A DNA stretch of 64,000 nt, from contig NC_055987.1 in assembly GCF_018446385.1 (NCBI RefSeq), positions 30,014,202-30,078,201 on the forward strand, given 5' to 3'. Below, in pieces: positions 1 through 12,190 of this stretch (its first letter is position 1; the number at the start of each line of letters is the position of its first letter). Position numbers and translations under genes: made by a program. This stretch comes from Zingiber officinale (taxonomy: Eukaryota; Streptophyta; Magnoliopsida; Zingiberales; Zingiberaceae). The notes under the pieces are model-generated. The model was not told the origin of the DNA and searched no databases. It worked only from the letters and a program-made list of their open reading frames with translations.

Positions 1-34
1 TGATACTAGTTCAATTTCCAAAGCTCCATACCGA

Positions 35-466
35 ATGTCTACAGCAGAGTTAAAAGAGTTACAAGAACAATTGCAGGAGCTACTTGACAAGGGTTTCATC
101 CGCCCTAGTCATTCACCCCGGGGAGCTTCAGTGTTGTTTGTTAAGAAGAAAGACAGATCTATGCGGATGTGTATAGATTTTAGAGCGCTGAGCAAAGTAA
201 CGATTAAGGACAAGTACCCTCTTCCTAGAATAGATGATCTATTTGATCAGCTAAAGAGGGTAACAGTGTTCTCTAAAATAGATCTGCGTTATAGGAACCA
301 TCAGTTAAAAGTGAAAGGAAGTGATGCGCCCAGAGCAGTTTCCAGGATCAAATATGGACACTACGAAGTTGGGGTCGTGCCATTTGGTGTGACTAATGCA
401 CCTATGGTCTCCAGAGACCTTATAACAGGCCTTCCAAGGACCACTAATGGGTACGATGCGATATGA
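35..466 (+). pseudogene. Ty3/gypsy (Tekay-like chromovirus) reverse transcriptase fragment
   Basis: This is the N-terminal half of a chromovirus reverse transcriptase. The fingers and palm are recognisable: a [10 protein letters not shown] segment, then [20 protein letters not shown], then [14 protein letters not shown] and the KIDLR strand, which carries the first catalytic Asp. It ends soon after PFGVTNAP, before the YxDD catalytic box, so the enzyme is dead. The remaining RT, RNase H and integrase are missing. The sequence jumps straight to the last codons of pol (467-610) and the 3' LTR. Conservation is high despite the deletion, so the break is probably an internal deletion of a once complete element whose 5' part lies left of the window. 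Confidence 0.85.
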
Positions 467-639
467 ATGATAGAGGACCGAGGAGTTAAGAGACTAAGGA
501 ACAAAAAGTACCATTAGTAAAAGTTATCTAGAATCAGAAGTATGAGGAAGTTATTTAGGAGCGTAAGGACAGTATGAGACAGAGAGATCTAGAATTTATT
601 CTAAGTTCGAGGATGAACTTTTTATAAGGTGTGGAGAAT
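467..639 (+). pseudogene. Pol C-terminus (chromodomain end) and polypurine tract of the Tekay-like element
   Basis: Reading through a stop and a frameshift gives the tail usual for chromovirus pol: a segment like RGVKRLRNKK, then VPLVKVI, then an acidic ER-KDSMR stretch, as found at the end of the chromodomain region. It is followed by TTCGAGGATGAACTTTTTAT and the purine-rich AGGTGTGGAGAA that directly precedes the LTR at 640. The junction with the RT fragment near 440-470 marks a large internal deletion. Confidence 0.7.
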
Positions 640-829
640 TGTAACGACCCAAATTTCCTCCTTTTGAGCCCCAAAAATAATTTAAAAATATTTAAAAATG
701 CTATAGAAAAATTCTAGAGATTTTTAAGGAATTTTTAGAATATTTTTACGTAATTTTTGGAGTTCGTTTGGTATTTTTACCAAGAGAAAGAAGTTTAAAA
801 AAAAAAAGAAAAAAAAATAACATATGTTG

Positions 830-902
830 AAGCCGGGTTTTGAACCCAGGACCTCGGACCCGATAAGGATCTTAACGAACTCAGCCAACCAACTAGTCTG
901 CA
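830..902 (-). other. tRNA-like block inside the gypsy LTR
   Basis: On the minus strand, a box-A-like TTGGTTGGCTGAG (880-892) is followed about 33 bases later by a box-B-like GGGTTCAAAACCC (835-847). The order and spacing are those of an RNA polymerase III internal promoter. The T-arm-like stem GGGTT/AACCC is perfect. No complete cloverleaf is visible, so this is a tRNA relic or SINE-head-like block, not a tRNA gene. Confidence 0.5.
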
Positions 903-989
903 AACGTTTTGTTAATTATATATGGAATAAAATGAATATAAGGTATAGTTAGGAACATTGAAAATAAATCGAAACGAAAAGTGCGCGGT

Positions 990-1045
990 TGAGGAATCGA
1001 AGTCGTGACCTTAGAGTTGGTCAAAATCCGGCTGACCAAGTGATC
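990..1045 (-). other. Second, more decayed tRNA-like block
   Basis: On the minus strand there is a box-A-like ACTTGGTCAGCCGG (1028-1041) and a box-B-like GACTTCGATTCC (993-1004). It lies about 150 bp from the first block, in the same orientation, which suggests a dimeric or repeated tRNA-derived unit within the LTR. Confidence 0.35.
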
Positions 1046-4000
1046 CAGTCGTCGGTTTTGTTTAGAAAAGGTAGGAAATTTATTTAAAGCAGTTAACAGA
1101 ATATTAAGGTTATAAGAGGAGAACTTAGGGCTTGATTATTTTCCCGTGACCTAGTTTTTTCCCTTTCTTCCTCTCGCGTGCGCGGCATCGGAGGCTTCTG
1201 CTCGAGCGAAACCAAAGCCTAGGTTAGGGTTTCTTTCTTCTTCTTCGGCGTCGGCATAAGGTGTTCATTGAGGAGAGCTTGAGGACACGAAGGAGGATTG
1301 GAAGTTCGAGTCCCCCCCCCGAAGCCCTAGTTGTCTTCCTTCGGCTGTGAACCCAAGGATAGGTAAGAGCTTCCTCACCTGCAGTAGAGTAGCTCCGGAT
1401 TCTAGATTTGCCTTGTTTTCGAGTTTTGCCATGGAGATTTCTAGTTTAGGGCTTTTTGCCGTGAGGTTTTTGGATGGTTGTTGGACTCGGATAGGGCCTG
1501 CTAATGGATTTTCGCAAGATTTTGGAGCGTTTATGATTGAATGTTGTTGTTGTTCTGTTCTTCCCGAGCTAGCTACGATGTAGAAGACAAGCCCTTTAAA
1601 TCCTACCTTGCTTTTCAAGAGTTCTTGCCTTAAAGGGGTGTCGTGACTCCTATTTGTTTAGATGAGATTTCTGATAGGTTGTACCGTGTTGTTTTCATGT
1701 TAATGTCTTACTTGGTCCTTTGAGTTTTGCTGTGGATTTTCTGGATCGGTTGAAAGATGCTGAATTGGTTATTGTTGCATTCTAGATTCGATTGCTTCTT
1801 TGTAAGTTCTGTTGTAGCATGCTTGAAGAAGGCCTGATTGCTCTTTAGTGTCCTGTTGTAGCATGTTTAAAGAGGATCCGATTGTTTCTTTGTAGTTCTG
1901 TTATAGCAAGCTTAAGGAAGTTTTGATTGGGTTCTTCAGGATTTGGATTTCGGGTTTTTCCTTCTGTACAGCAGTGGGTGGCTGCATTTCATTTGATTGG
2001 GTGTGTAGCAGCTTGCAAGAGATGAGTTTAAGAACGCAAATCATTAAATAAGCGATGTTTAGAGTATTAGTGGTTATAACTTAACTTTAAATGACACAGA
2101 ATATTGATAGGTTCTGCTATAGAATAGGGAAGGGTAAGTTTAAGCATGCGGGCGTGTTACCTCCAAGCTTTGTAGTTCAGTTTGTAATGCGTTGAATATA
2201 GCTGTACCTACATATTGAGTTGCAATTAATGTTGCATAATTCAGTTTTAAGGTTGTGCTGGATTCTTGCTTGTTTGCTACCGTGAATCACAAAGAAAGGA
2301 AGTAAATAGCATAGTTTAAGCATGTGATTAGATGGTTCCTTTTTGTTAGATTTGCAGATTTAGTTTAGTTTATGTAGCCTTGTATTAATTCGGATTAATG
2401 TGGCTGGTAAGGTTTAGATTTTTCCTTGCTGTGCATTATGTTTTCATGTATGCAAATTTGGATTGGCATGTCATGAGTTTTATGCCTTAGTTTGGGTGCA
2501 TGTGTTATAAACAGATAGTTTAGTTTTAGTTCATAAAGTATGCAAATTTTTATGTTTTACAGTTTTAGTTTTGTTTAGCATTGCAGTTCTTGATTAAAAC
2601 ATGCAATTTAATATAGTGCAGATCTTTTTATAAGTATTGTACGCAAGATTTTTATAAGTATTGTTTAAAGATTTTGATAAGTGTTGCATGCAGAACTCCA
2701 ATCTTAGAACAGATTTTTATTAAGCTTATATGCAGATTTTTGTTAAACATTTTAGTTTTAAAAGAAGTATTCTTTTGTTAGAAGTATTAACAAGTATAAG
2801 AAAGATAAAGAAAAGAAAAAAAAAAGGCTAAGGCCTTAAGTAGATCCCAAAGTCAAGATTTTAGAGATTTTGGCACACAAGGTGCTTATTAAAATACCGA
2901 GGCATTATATATTGGAAGTATTAAAAGATAACAAGTATTTTACTTTTATCAGTGGCACTGTACTGGACTCTCAGTTGTCCTTGGGTTGTGCTCCCGTAGT
3001 CGTCCCTAGGTTTAGATAACCTAGTATCCAGGACTCTCAGTAGTCCTTGGGCTGGGCTCTCAGAGTCGGTCCCTAGGTTTAGATAACCTAGTAAACCCTA
3101 CTAGATTCGGGACCAACTATCTCGGGTCTAGTTAGGGATGCGCGCATAGCAAGTACAGTTGTCGGGCCCAAGAAGAAAGTTGATTATTATTTTGAAGTAT
3201 TATAAGTATAAATTTTTGAATAAACAAAATAAGTTTCACATAAGTATAAAAGTATAAAAGAATAAGTTTAGAACAAATGAATTAAGTTTCACTTTGTTTT
3301 AAAATCAGCAAGTTTAGTTTCCTTTTATGTTAGCATGTTATTTAGATTAGCTTACTGTTCTTTGCTATTTTCTAAGCATGAGTAGCTTTACATGTTTAGC
3401 ATTTCAGCCTGTTTGATTCTTTTATTAGTAGAGGAGAATGAGTAGTCTTCATTAAGTAATCAGTTAGATCATGTTATGGATGTATGTACATGCATATCGA
3501 GATTTTGTGAGTTAGATAGCGCTTACTAAGCATTTTGCTTATAGTTTGCATTTCCTCTTACTGCAGATACAGGAAAAGAAAAGTGTTAGCAAAGGAAGGT
3601 GACAAGGAGGTGCGGATGGATGTGTGATGCCTGGACTATGGAGAGACCTGGGAGGTTTTGAGTTTCATGTTTAGTAGATAGGAATAGTTGAGTTGTATCT
3701 TATGGTTTATGTCTTTTTAGATTGTATTCTCATTCTGCATTGTTAGTTTGGTTATTTTTCACTGTTGGAGTTTTATTCATTTGTTATTGCTAGAATAGTT
3801 GATTTTTTTTTAGTTGTTGTGTCTTATAAGCTGTGTGGTTGTTTGATAGATGTTCCAGCCGCCTGTGGCTATATATAGTATGTTATGTATTAATGATTAT
3901 GGTCACCGGTACAGGGGAGATTCTGTCGAAATTTTTCGGTAGGGTTTCCATGTGGTTTTTAATCATACTGGTTAAGTAAAGTTAGTAGATAAGTAACGGT

Positions 4001-4046
4001 CATCCTTAGAGAGTAGTATAGTATAGTAAGAAGGGTGGTCGTTACA

Positions 4047-5149
4047 AGACCACTCAAACCATGCCTTTAGATTAAAGAAAGTCTTATATGGACTAAAACA
4101 AGAACCTAGGGTCTAGTATGAACGACTATCAACCTACCTAATATCCGAGGGGGTTTAACCAAGGTCAAATAGATCAAACATTATTTCTTAAAATCTGAGA
4201 AAAAGATATTTTCATAGCTCAAATTTATGTAGATAACATAATTTTTAGCCTAACCAATACTAAATTTTTAAAAGAATTTACTAAATTAATGGAAAATGAA
4301 TTTGAAATGAGCCTAGTAGGAGAACTTAATTTTTTTCTTAGACTTACAAATAAAACAAACAAAAGAAGAAATTTATGTTTTTCAAACAAAATATGCTAAA
4401 GAATTAATTAAAAAGTTTAGAATGAAAAATTCTAAAAACATAAATACCCCTATAGCAACTAATGTTAAAATTAACTCTAATTTAGAAGAAAACTCAATAG
4501 ACTTAAAATATTATAGAAGTACAATAGAAAGTCTACCATACCTAACTACAAGTTGACCTGATATTTTATTTGCAGTAGGTATGTGTGCTAGGTACCAATC
4601 TTGTGCAAAAGAATCACATTTAACTAATGTAAAAAAAGAATACTTAGATACATAAAGGGAACCCTGAGTGTAAGACTTTGGTACCCTAGGACTAGCATGT
4701 TTGACTTAGTTGGGTACTTTGACTCGGACTATGCTAGGTGCAAACTAGATAGAAAAAGTACAAGTGGAAGCTGTCAATTTCTACGTCAGTGCCTAGTAAG
4801 GTAGTCAAGTAGAAAGTAACACTGTGTTGTCTTATCCACTACTCAAGCAGAGTACATAGTCATGGGAGAATGTGCATCTCAATTACTATGGATGATGCAC
4901 ACTTTAAAAGATTATCAATTAGAATATAAAAATATAAAAATTTCAATTGATAACATAAGCTCCATCAATTTAACTAAAAATCCAATCCACTACTCAAGGA
5001 CTGAATGTATAGAAGTCAAACATCGCTTTATAAGGGATCATGTAGCTACAAGTGACATTGTACTTGACTATGTTATGTCTAAGTCAAAGCTAGCTGGCAT
5101 TTTTACAAAATCCTTACCTGAACTTGAGTTCAGTGCACTTAGAAGATAA
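4047..5149 (+). pseudogene. SIRE-type Ty1/copia reverse transcriptase and RNase H remnant (element A)
   Basis: Read in shifting frames, this region gives the copia order: a decayed YGLKQAPRAWYE-type motif right at the gypsy junction, then YVDDIIF (the catalytic YxDD box), then a DRKSTSG block, STTQAEYI and the RNase H end. The intact 95-codon tail (4862-5149) has SIDNISSINLTKNPIHYS and HRFIRDHV, typical of SIRE/Maximus RNase H. Several stops and frameshifts interrupt it. The portion left of 4047 was displaced by the Tekay-like insertion and lies outside the window. Confidence 0.85.
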
Positions 5150-6523
5150 TTAGGTATGTGTTTAGTAGAATAGTTTCTAAAATTTTTAAAATTATTTCTT
5201 TTATAGTATTACTTTTTCAACAGTTATGATTTTTTTTTTTGCTTGGTTTTAAAATTCTAGGAAAATTTATTTTATTCAAAATTCTCAATTTTATTAGTAT
5301 TTTTAACCGATTGGATTTAACCTAGGTATCTACCCCCTAGAAAGCATGTACCCATAGGCTCACATGCACACTAGGAATACCTTGCTTGTGTATGAAAATA
5401 CTTAGAATTGAGTGAGATGCATAGGGTACTGTCTGGACTTCAGAATGCTTATGTCTGTGCATCAACATAAGTTTGAGTAATAAATGCCAAGTTAAATTGA
5501 TCAAGTTAAGTTATCCATTTTAGTCAAACTAACTAGAACACTTGCTTAACTTGACTAACCAAGTGAAAGCTACTACCTTATAGTACACAGCTAGTAGCTA
5601 AATGTTAAACATTTGTTTAAGGAAAATAGATGTTTGTTTTGAAGATTTTATTACTTCAAACTCTAATGCTTGGACTCTAGGACCCTAAACTTAAAACACT
5701 TAATTAAATTTCTTTTTGGGCATTAATCAACGGGAGTGAAAGGAGTTAAGGCACTAAATTTTGTTTGGGTTAAATATTTTCTAAAGTTTTTTTTCAAAAT
5801 CTCAAATATCCTTTTAAGGTTTTTTTTAGAAGTAAAGTTTTTTTTCAGTTTAACTATTTTATATAAAAAAGGAAGTTTAACTATTTTTGAAGTAACTTTA
5901 AATATTTTATTTGAAAAAGAAAGTTTAAATATGTCTATCTGGAAAAATAAGTTTTTGAAAAAGTATTTTTAACCAGGTTTTTTTATACTTAACTAAATTT
6001 TTTTTTAAAAAGCTAAGTACTTAACTAAGTTTCAAAAGCTAGAGAATTTATTTAAATTTTTTCGAAAGCTAAAGAATTTAGTTGAATTTTGTTTTAAGAA
6101 AATCTTTCAAGAGTTAAGTATTTAGCTAAATTTTTAAGAAATTCTTTCAAAAACTAAGTATTTACTTAAACCTTTTAAAGAAATCCTTTCAAAAGCTATT
6201 TTTGTTTTAAGTACTTAACTAAGTGCTTCAAATTCCTTTCAAAACTAAATTTGTTTAAGGGGTAGCATAATGCTATAATTAAAAATTATAATTTTTATAA
6301 ATTAGTTTTCTCTTGAAGTTAGTACTTCTTTTTGATATATGTCAAAAGGGGAGGGGGAAGAAGATGAAAGTTAAGTTAAGCATATTTTTTATGAAACGGG
6401 GAGTGTTTTCTTTATGTTTTTTTATATCAAATTATTTTCTTATGCTCATGCTTAAGTTCTTTACATAATTGTTATATTTTACTTAACTTTGAACAAGGTT
6501 ACCATAATCAAAAAGGGACAGAT
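5150..6523 (+). other. 3' non-coding part of SIRE A with polypurine tract
   Basis: This AT-rich stretch lies between RNase H and the 3' LTR. It contains many degenerate AAGTACTTAACTAA and TTTCAAAAGCTA-like motifs and no supported gene; the short ORF near 5736-5972 is low-complexity Phe/Lys/Leu-rich sequence. It ends in the polypurine tract AAAAAGGGACAGAT (6510-6523) immediately before the LTR. SIRE elements often carry an extra env-like ORF in this interval, but none is readable here. Confidence 0.6.
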
Positions 6524-6673
6524 TGTTGGTGCAGGAAGTACCAAATGATCGAACCTAAGTTTTGATTATGACAAAGGGTCCAAATTAGTTAAGGTTATTT
6601 ATTGTCTAACAAGTGTGAATGAGCTTGTAGGAAAGTTATAAGTGTTCTTAGATAAAAGTCCTAGGGGATTCTA
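6524..6673 (+). mobile_element. 3' LTR of SIRE A, left part
   Basis: The LTR starts TGTTGGTGCAGGAAG directly after the polypurine tract. It is cut at 6673 by insertion of SIRE B, which duplicated TTCTA (6669-6673 and 15862-15866). It resumes at 15867. Confidence 0.85.
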
Positions 6674-9600
6674 TGTAGGATCGAGACCACGCTAGAGGGG
6701 GGGGGGGGGGGGGAATAGCGTTCGTGGCTATTTCTTTCGATTCGTAAAACAAACGAGTAAAAACGCAGCGGAATAAAGAAATAACAAACACAGAGAGACA
6801 GGAAGATTTACTTCATTCGGAGCCTAAAGCGACTCCTACTCGAAGGCCCGCGATCCTTGATCGCTTTCCGTGGGCAACAACTATAAGCACGATAAAACTA
6901 TTACAGATTAACTACAATTCAAAGCAGCAAATAGATTATACCGACAACAAAAGACTAAATCGAAGCTCCGGGTTGTCGGGGTGTCATTGCAGCACTTTCT
7001 GGATCGAGTCGTTAGCAGCTTGTCGCAGGGAGATTACTTAGATGGTTGTTGTTTTTGAAGCTGCACCTCGGCCCTTCTTTTATATGAAGTTCCAGGCGCC
7101 TGGATCCCTTCCGGGCGCCTGGAGTGTGACGTGGCCACCCAACCAGGATGCTCCACGTGGCGAAGTCGCGGCAGGGATAAAAGTTGGTCCCGGGCGCCCG
7201 GACAGCCTTTTTCCAGCAGGTTCCTCACCTGCAAACAAAGGTTAGTCCAAGCAAAATCCCCTGTAAAACAGTGTTAGAATAAGATGAAACATCGTAAAGA
7301 AGAATTGACAGTCTTCGGACTGTCCGAGTCTGACTTCGGATTTCCAACCCGAAATCCTAGGTCGACCCGACGCCTACTGTTTCCTCTGCGGGGAACGCGT
7401 CCTCACCTACTCCACACAGGAGATTTACCTGTTGCCAGTCGATCCTCCAGATTGACTGGACTTTTGCTCAGCACTCGACGCTTTCGGACTTCCTGCTGGA
7501 CATCCGCTTCCCGGCTAGTCCAGTCTTTCACCTGGTTCGCGACACCAGGACTTTCCACCTAGGGTTACCTGTTGGTTGCTACTCGGAAAACCTAGAGGTT
7601 CCACTGTACAAAAATTTTGTACAAAGATCTGAACCTTTTCCTAGCTACCATGTGTTCTTTTAAATTAAATTTTGGATCGCCTGCGGAACTTAACACGTTT
7701 GATCCAAAACTTAATCTATTCGTTCTTTTAGGTTTTGACTTGGGTCTCCTGCGGAACTTAACACGTTCAACCCAAATCACCTTAAGTTATTAATTCCATT
7801 AAATATTAATTTCCATAATTGGTTCCCAGTACTGACGTGGCGAGGCACATGGCCTTCTTGGATATGGGAGCAACCACCACCGACTAGACAAAACCTTTTA
7901 TAGAAAGCTAATATTTAATTTCCTAAAATAACTTTAGGTTAACCAAAAAGAACAATCAAATCACAAGGAAAAAATAAAACAAAAGAACACAACTTCGAAA
8001 AACATATTCGAAATACTAGAACGTAAGCCTCTTGTATTTGGTATTATTTCCATAAATAACTAGTATGATGCGGAAATAAAAATTACTAGTTATACCTTGT
8101 AGAAAAACCTCTTGATCTTCTATCGTATTCCTCTTCTAACCTCGGACGTTGTGTGGGCAACGATCTACCGAGATGAGAAACCACCAACCACCTTCTTCTC
8201 CTCCAAGCAAGGTTCGGCCACAAAGGAAGAACTTCACCAAAGAAGAAAACCAAAATACTAACCAAGCTCCAAGAGATGCTAGCTTTCTCTCCTTCTTCTT
8301 CTTCTTCTCCAAGTAGTATCCGGCCACCACAAGAACTCCAAGAGGGATGAAGTATTCGGCCACCACAAGAGGAAGAGAGGGAGAGGATGATGGCCGGCCA
8401 CAACACCAAGGAAAAGAGGGAGAGAAAACAATAGAGGTTGTTCCATGAAGCCACCCTCACCCCTTCTTTTATATTCCTTGGCCTAGGCAAATTAGGAAAT
8501 TTAATTACAATAAAATTTCCTCAATTTCCTTGTCATGATTTAATTGAGAAAAAATAAAATAAAATTTCCCCAATTACAATCTCATGGCCGGCCACATCAT
8601 TGGAGAACAAATTGGACAAGTTTTAATCAACAATTAAAACTTCCTAATTTGTTTCCGGAAATTTTTAAAAATAAAATTTCTCTTTAAAAATCTCTACATG
8701 GTTAATAAAAAGAAATTTCCATAATTTTAATTTTACAATATGTGAATAATTTTTAAAGAGAAAATAAAATATCTCACCAATCTACAAATAAGGAAAGAGA
8801 TCAAATCTCTTTCTTTAATCTTTTGTAAATTTTACAAGAGAGATAATTTTAATTTAAATTATCTTTAATAAATTATTTCTTCTACATAATAAAAATTAAA
8901 ATTAAAAATTCTTTTTAATTTTATTTTGGCCGGCCCTACTAGCTTGGGTTCAAGCTAGGGCCGGCCACCCAATCTTATACCTAGGTCGGCCCTAGCTTGT
9001 TCCCAAGCTAGCTTGGCCGGCCCCTATTGGGTGGGAATAGAAGGTGGGTATAGGTGGGTATAGAACTCTATAACTAAGAGGCTACGATAGGGACCGAGAG
9101 AAGGAATTGGTTTTGGTCTCCCAATAAAATTAAGCATCCGTGTTCGCCCCGAACACACAACTTAATTTTATCAATGATAATTCATTCCACTAGAGAACTA
9201 TCATTGAACTACCGCACCAATCCCAAATTACATTTTTGGGCTCCTTCTTATTATGAGTGTGTTAGTCTCCCTGTGTTTAAGATATCGAATGTCCACTAAT
9301 TAAGTGAGTTACTGACAACTCATTTAATTAATATCTAAGTCCAAGAGTAGTACCACTCAACCTTATCGTCATGTCGGACTAAGTCCACCTGCAGGGTTTA
9401 ACATGGCAATCCTTATGAGCTCCTCTTGGGGACATTATCAACCTAGTATCTCTAGGACACAGTTTCCTTCTATAATCAACAACACACACTATAAGTGATA
9501 CCATTTCCCAACTTATCGGGCTTATTGATTCATCGAACTAAATCTCACCCATTGATAAATTAAAGAAATAAATATCAAATATATGTGCTTGTTATTATAT

Positions 9601-10216
9601 CAGGATTAAGAGCACACACTTCCATAATAACCGAGGTCTTTGTTTCTTTATAAAAGTCAGTATAAAAGAAACGACCTCAAATGGTCCTACTCAATATACT
9701 CTAAGTGTACTAGTGTAATTATACAGTCAAGATAAACTGATACCTAATTACACTACGACCTTCTAATGGTTTGTTCCTTTCCATTTTGGTCGTGAGCTAC
9801 TGTTTATAATTTATAAGGTACTGATAACATTATCTTCTGCATGTGACACCACATGCTATGTTATCTACAATATAAATTAATTGAACAACTACAAACAAAT
9901 GTAGATAATTTGACCAAATGTGATTCTTTATTCAAGACAAATGTTTACAAAAGCTTAGGCTTTCAGTATACACTCTAACATTACCACCCCCTAGGACTTT
10001 TGCCTGAAGCCATCGACCTGCCAAGACTTTCCGCATAGGGTTACCACCCCCTATGACCTAGGGTTACCACCCCCTAGGGTTTTCCACCTGCCTAACCGTA
10101 GTTAGGACTTTCCTAGAACCTTATTTAACCACGTTAGATAACAAAACACCTTAACTTTGAACCCTTTGACATAATCAAAACATAGGTTCGATCGTCGGAT
10201 GCTTCCCGCACCAACA
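6674..10216 (-). mobile_element. 3' LTR of SIRE B, interrupted by a solo LTR
   Basis: In element orientation the LTR runs from TGTTGGTGCGGGAAGC (ending at 10216) to GATCCTACA (starting at 6674). Removing the solo LTR and one copy of its duplication leaves about 1,127 bp, close to the 1,119 bp of the 5' LTR. A G homopolymer of about 18 bases near 6698-6714 is only about 7 bases in the other LTR. A TATA-like CATATAAAAG lies at about 7076-7085 (minus), preceded by GGCGCC palindromes. Confidence 0.9.
7570..9980 (-). mobile_element. 2.4-kb solo LTR with TTACC duplication
   Basis: In minus orientation the element starts TGTTAGAGTGTATACTG and ends GCAACCAACA. It is flanked by the perfect 5-bp repeat TTACC (7565-7569 and 9981-9985), and the empty site is seen in the 5' LTR of SIRE B near 15625. 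There is no internal coding region, PBS or polypurine tract, so it is a solo LTR. The terminal bases and general layout suggest Ty1/copia, but the lineage is not certain. GGCCGGCC-rich segments lie at 8930-9020. The ORFs it contains are short and unconvincing. Confidence 0.85.
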
Positions 10217-10230
10217 ATCTCCCCCTTTTT
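10217..10230 (-). promoter_or_regulatory. Polypurine tract of SIRE B
   Basis: On the minus strand AAAAAGGGGGAGAT directly precedes the 3' LTR. It matches the tracts of SIRE A (6510-6523) and SIRE C (37438-37452). Confidence 0.8.
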
Positions 10231-11039
10231 GATTATGGCAATACAGTTCAAAGTTAAGTAAAAAATAAGACAGTAAGTACAGAAACTTAAACAAAAAACT
10301 TTATATGCTTTCCCATTGATTATGTTTAAGTTTACTCTTTACTTAACTTTTCTCTCTCCCCCTTTGACATAAATCAAAAAGAAACCTAGGAAAAGAGAAA
10401 AATAGTCTATGTAACTTCCTCTCTCCCCCTTTGCTCTATGAATCGCCTTTTGCAAACATTGAATTTTGAAAATATAGCTTAAGTGAAAAGGGACTTAGCT
10501 TAATTTTGAATAAAATAATACTTATTTTTGAAAAAGGACTTGTTAGTTTTTCGATTGAAGAGAGAGAGTAGCTAAAATTTTAATTTAGATTATTTATTCA
10601 GTTGGTCTTTAAGTCCAAGCATAAGTCAAGTTATATAGCAATTAAATTATCTAATTGGTGTTGATCAGGTATCAGAGCCCTAAAGATCAAACATGCTTAA
10701 CCTGAATATTTGCATTTCCTTTAGTTTGAGAGATACTTTTAGCTGAGATAATTTTAATTTTAAAGTTAAGTTAAAAATAGCTTGAATTTTTGAAGATATG
10801 CCAAAAATAGTTTTTAATTTTAAGGTCAAGTTAAAATTTTTAAAGAAAAACTAATTTTAAAACCGACTCAAAATCACTCCCCCTTAATTAATGCCTTAAT
10901 AAATTTTTGAGTTCAGGAGTTCAAAAAATTATTTTCCTAATTTTCCATCTCAGTCATTCTAGATTACCAAGCATGTTTAGCATATGAGTGAGTGTGAGAT
11001 GGAGTTTACTTTAATTTACAACATTCCAAATAAGTGACC

Positions 11040-12190
11040 ATTATTTTGAAGATTTTTCAAATAATTTTGAAATGAAGTTTAAAAAGATTTTTTCAAATAA
11101 TTTTGAAAAGAAGTTTAAAAAGTTTTTAAATGATTTTGAAGGATTTTTCAAATAATTTTGAACTGAAGTTTAAACAGATTTTTAAAATGATTTTGAAGGA
11201 TTTTTCAAATATTTTGACATTAAGTTTTAAATGATTTTTCAAAGATTTTGAAATTAAGTTTTATATGATTTTGAAATGATTTTTCAAATATTTTGGAATT
11301 AAGTTTTATATGATTTTGAAATGATTTTGAAATTAAATTTTAAAGATTTTGAAATGATTTTGAAAAGATTTTGAAATTAAGTTTTAAAAGATTTTGAAAT
11401 GATTTTTAAAAGATTTTTCAAATAATTTTGAAATTGATTTTGAAAAGATTTTTAAATAATTTTGAAAATAATTTGAAAAAATTTTGAAAAGATTTTTAAA
11501 TAATTTTTAAAATATTTTGAAAAGATTTTTAAATATTTTGAAAAGATTTCGAAAAGATTTTTAAATAATTTTGAAATTGATTTTGAAAGAAATTTTAAAT
11601 AATTTTGAAAATAATTTGAAAAGATTTTGAAAAGATTTTTAAATAATTTTGAAATTGATTTTGAAAGAATTTTTAAATAATTTTGAAGAGATTTTGAAAA
11701 GATTTTCAAATAATTTTGAAATTAATTTTTAAATAATTTTGAAATTGATTTTGAAAATATTTTTAAATAATTTTGAAATTAAGTTTTCAAAAGATTTTTA
11801 AAATGATTTTGAAATTAAGTTTTGAAAAGATTTTTAAATGATTTTTGAAAAGATTTTTAAAATGATTTTTGAAATTAAATTTTGAAAATAAGTTTTGAAA
11901 TGATTTTGAAAATAAGTTTTGAAAAGATTTTTAAAATGATTTTGAAATTAAGTTTTGAAAATAAGTTTTGAAATGATTTTGAAATTAAGTTTTGAAAAGA
12001 TTTTTAAAATGATTTTGAAATGAAGTTTTAAAAGATTTTTAAAATAATTTTGAAATGAAGTTTGAAATGATTTTGAAAATAAGTTTTGAAATTAAGTTTT
12101 GAAAAGATTTTAAAAAGATTTTGAAATTAAGTTTTGAAAAGATTTTTAAAATGATTTTGAAATTAAGTTTTGAAAAGATTTTTTTTTTAA
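11040..12190. repeat. AT-rich degenerate tandem array in the 3' region of SIRE B
   Basis: About 1.15 kb is built from permutations of GATTTTGAAATTAAG, TTTTGAAAAG and ATTTTTAAAAT modules. Where regular, the period is about 36 bp (for example around 11930-12170). It lies in the non-coding interval between gag and the 3' LTR. The minus-strand ORF at 11452-11709 is a by-product of this composition (Lys/Phe/Ile/Ser only). Confidence 0.8.

Larger units (their letters stand above)
640..4046 (+). mobile_element. 3' LTR of Tekay-like gypsy element
   Basis: The LTR starts TGTAACGACC right after the polypurine tract and ends GGTCGTTACA, so the ten terminal bases are a perfect inverted repeat. At about 3.4 kb it fits the long LTRs of the Tekay/del lineage. 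It interrupts a copia reverse transcriptase that resumes at 4047, so it is younger than SIRE A. The expected target duplication would be the 5 bases after 4046 (agacc), with its partner left of the window. It carries no ORF of note, but contains two tRNA-like blocks (830-902 and 990-1045). Confidence 0.85.

Noticed and set aside
830..902. Functional tRNA gene on the minus strand
   Set aside because: Box A and box B are present, but no complete acceptor and anticodon stems can be drawn, and it lies in an LTR.
8086..8490. Minus-strand ORF of 134 codons with hydrophobic and Arg-rich parts
   Set aside because: It lies within the leader region of a solo LTR, has no recognised domain, and overlaps another ORF in a second frame.
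11452..11709. Minus-strand ORF of 85 codons made of Lys, Phe, Ile, Ser and Leu
   Set aside because: It is a product of the AT-rich tandem array, has no domain features, and lies in a non-coding interval.
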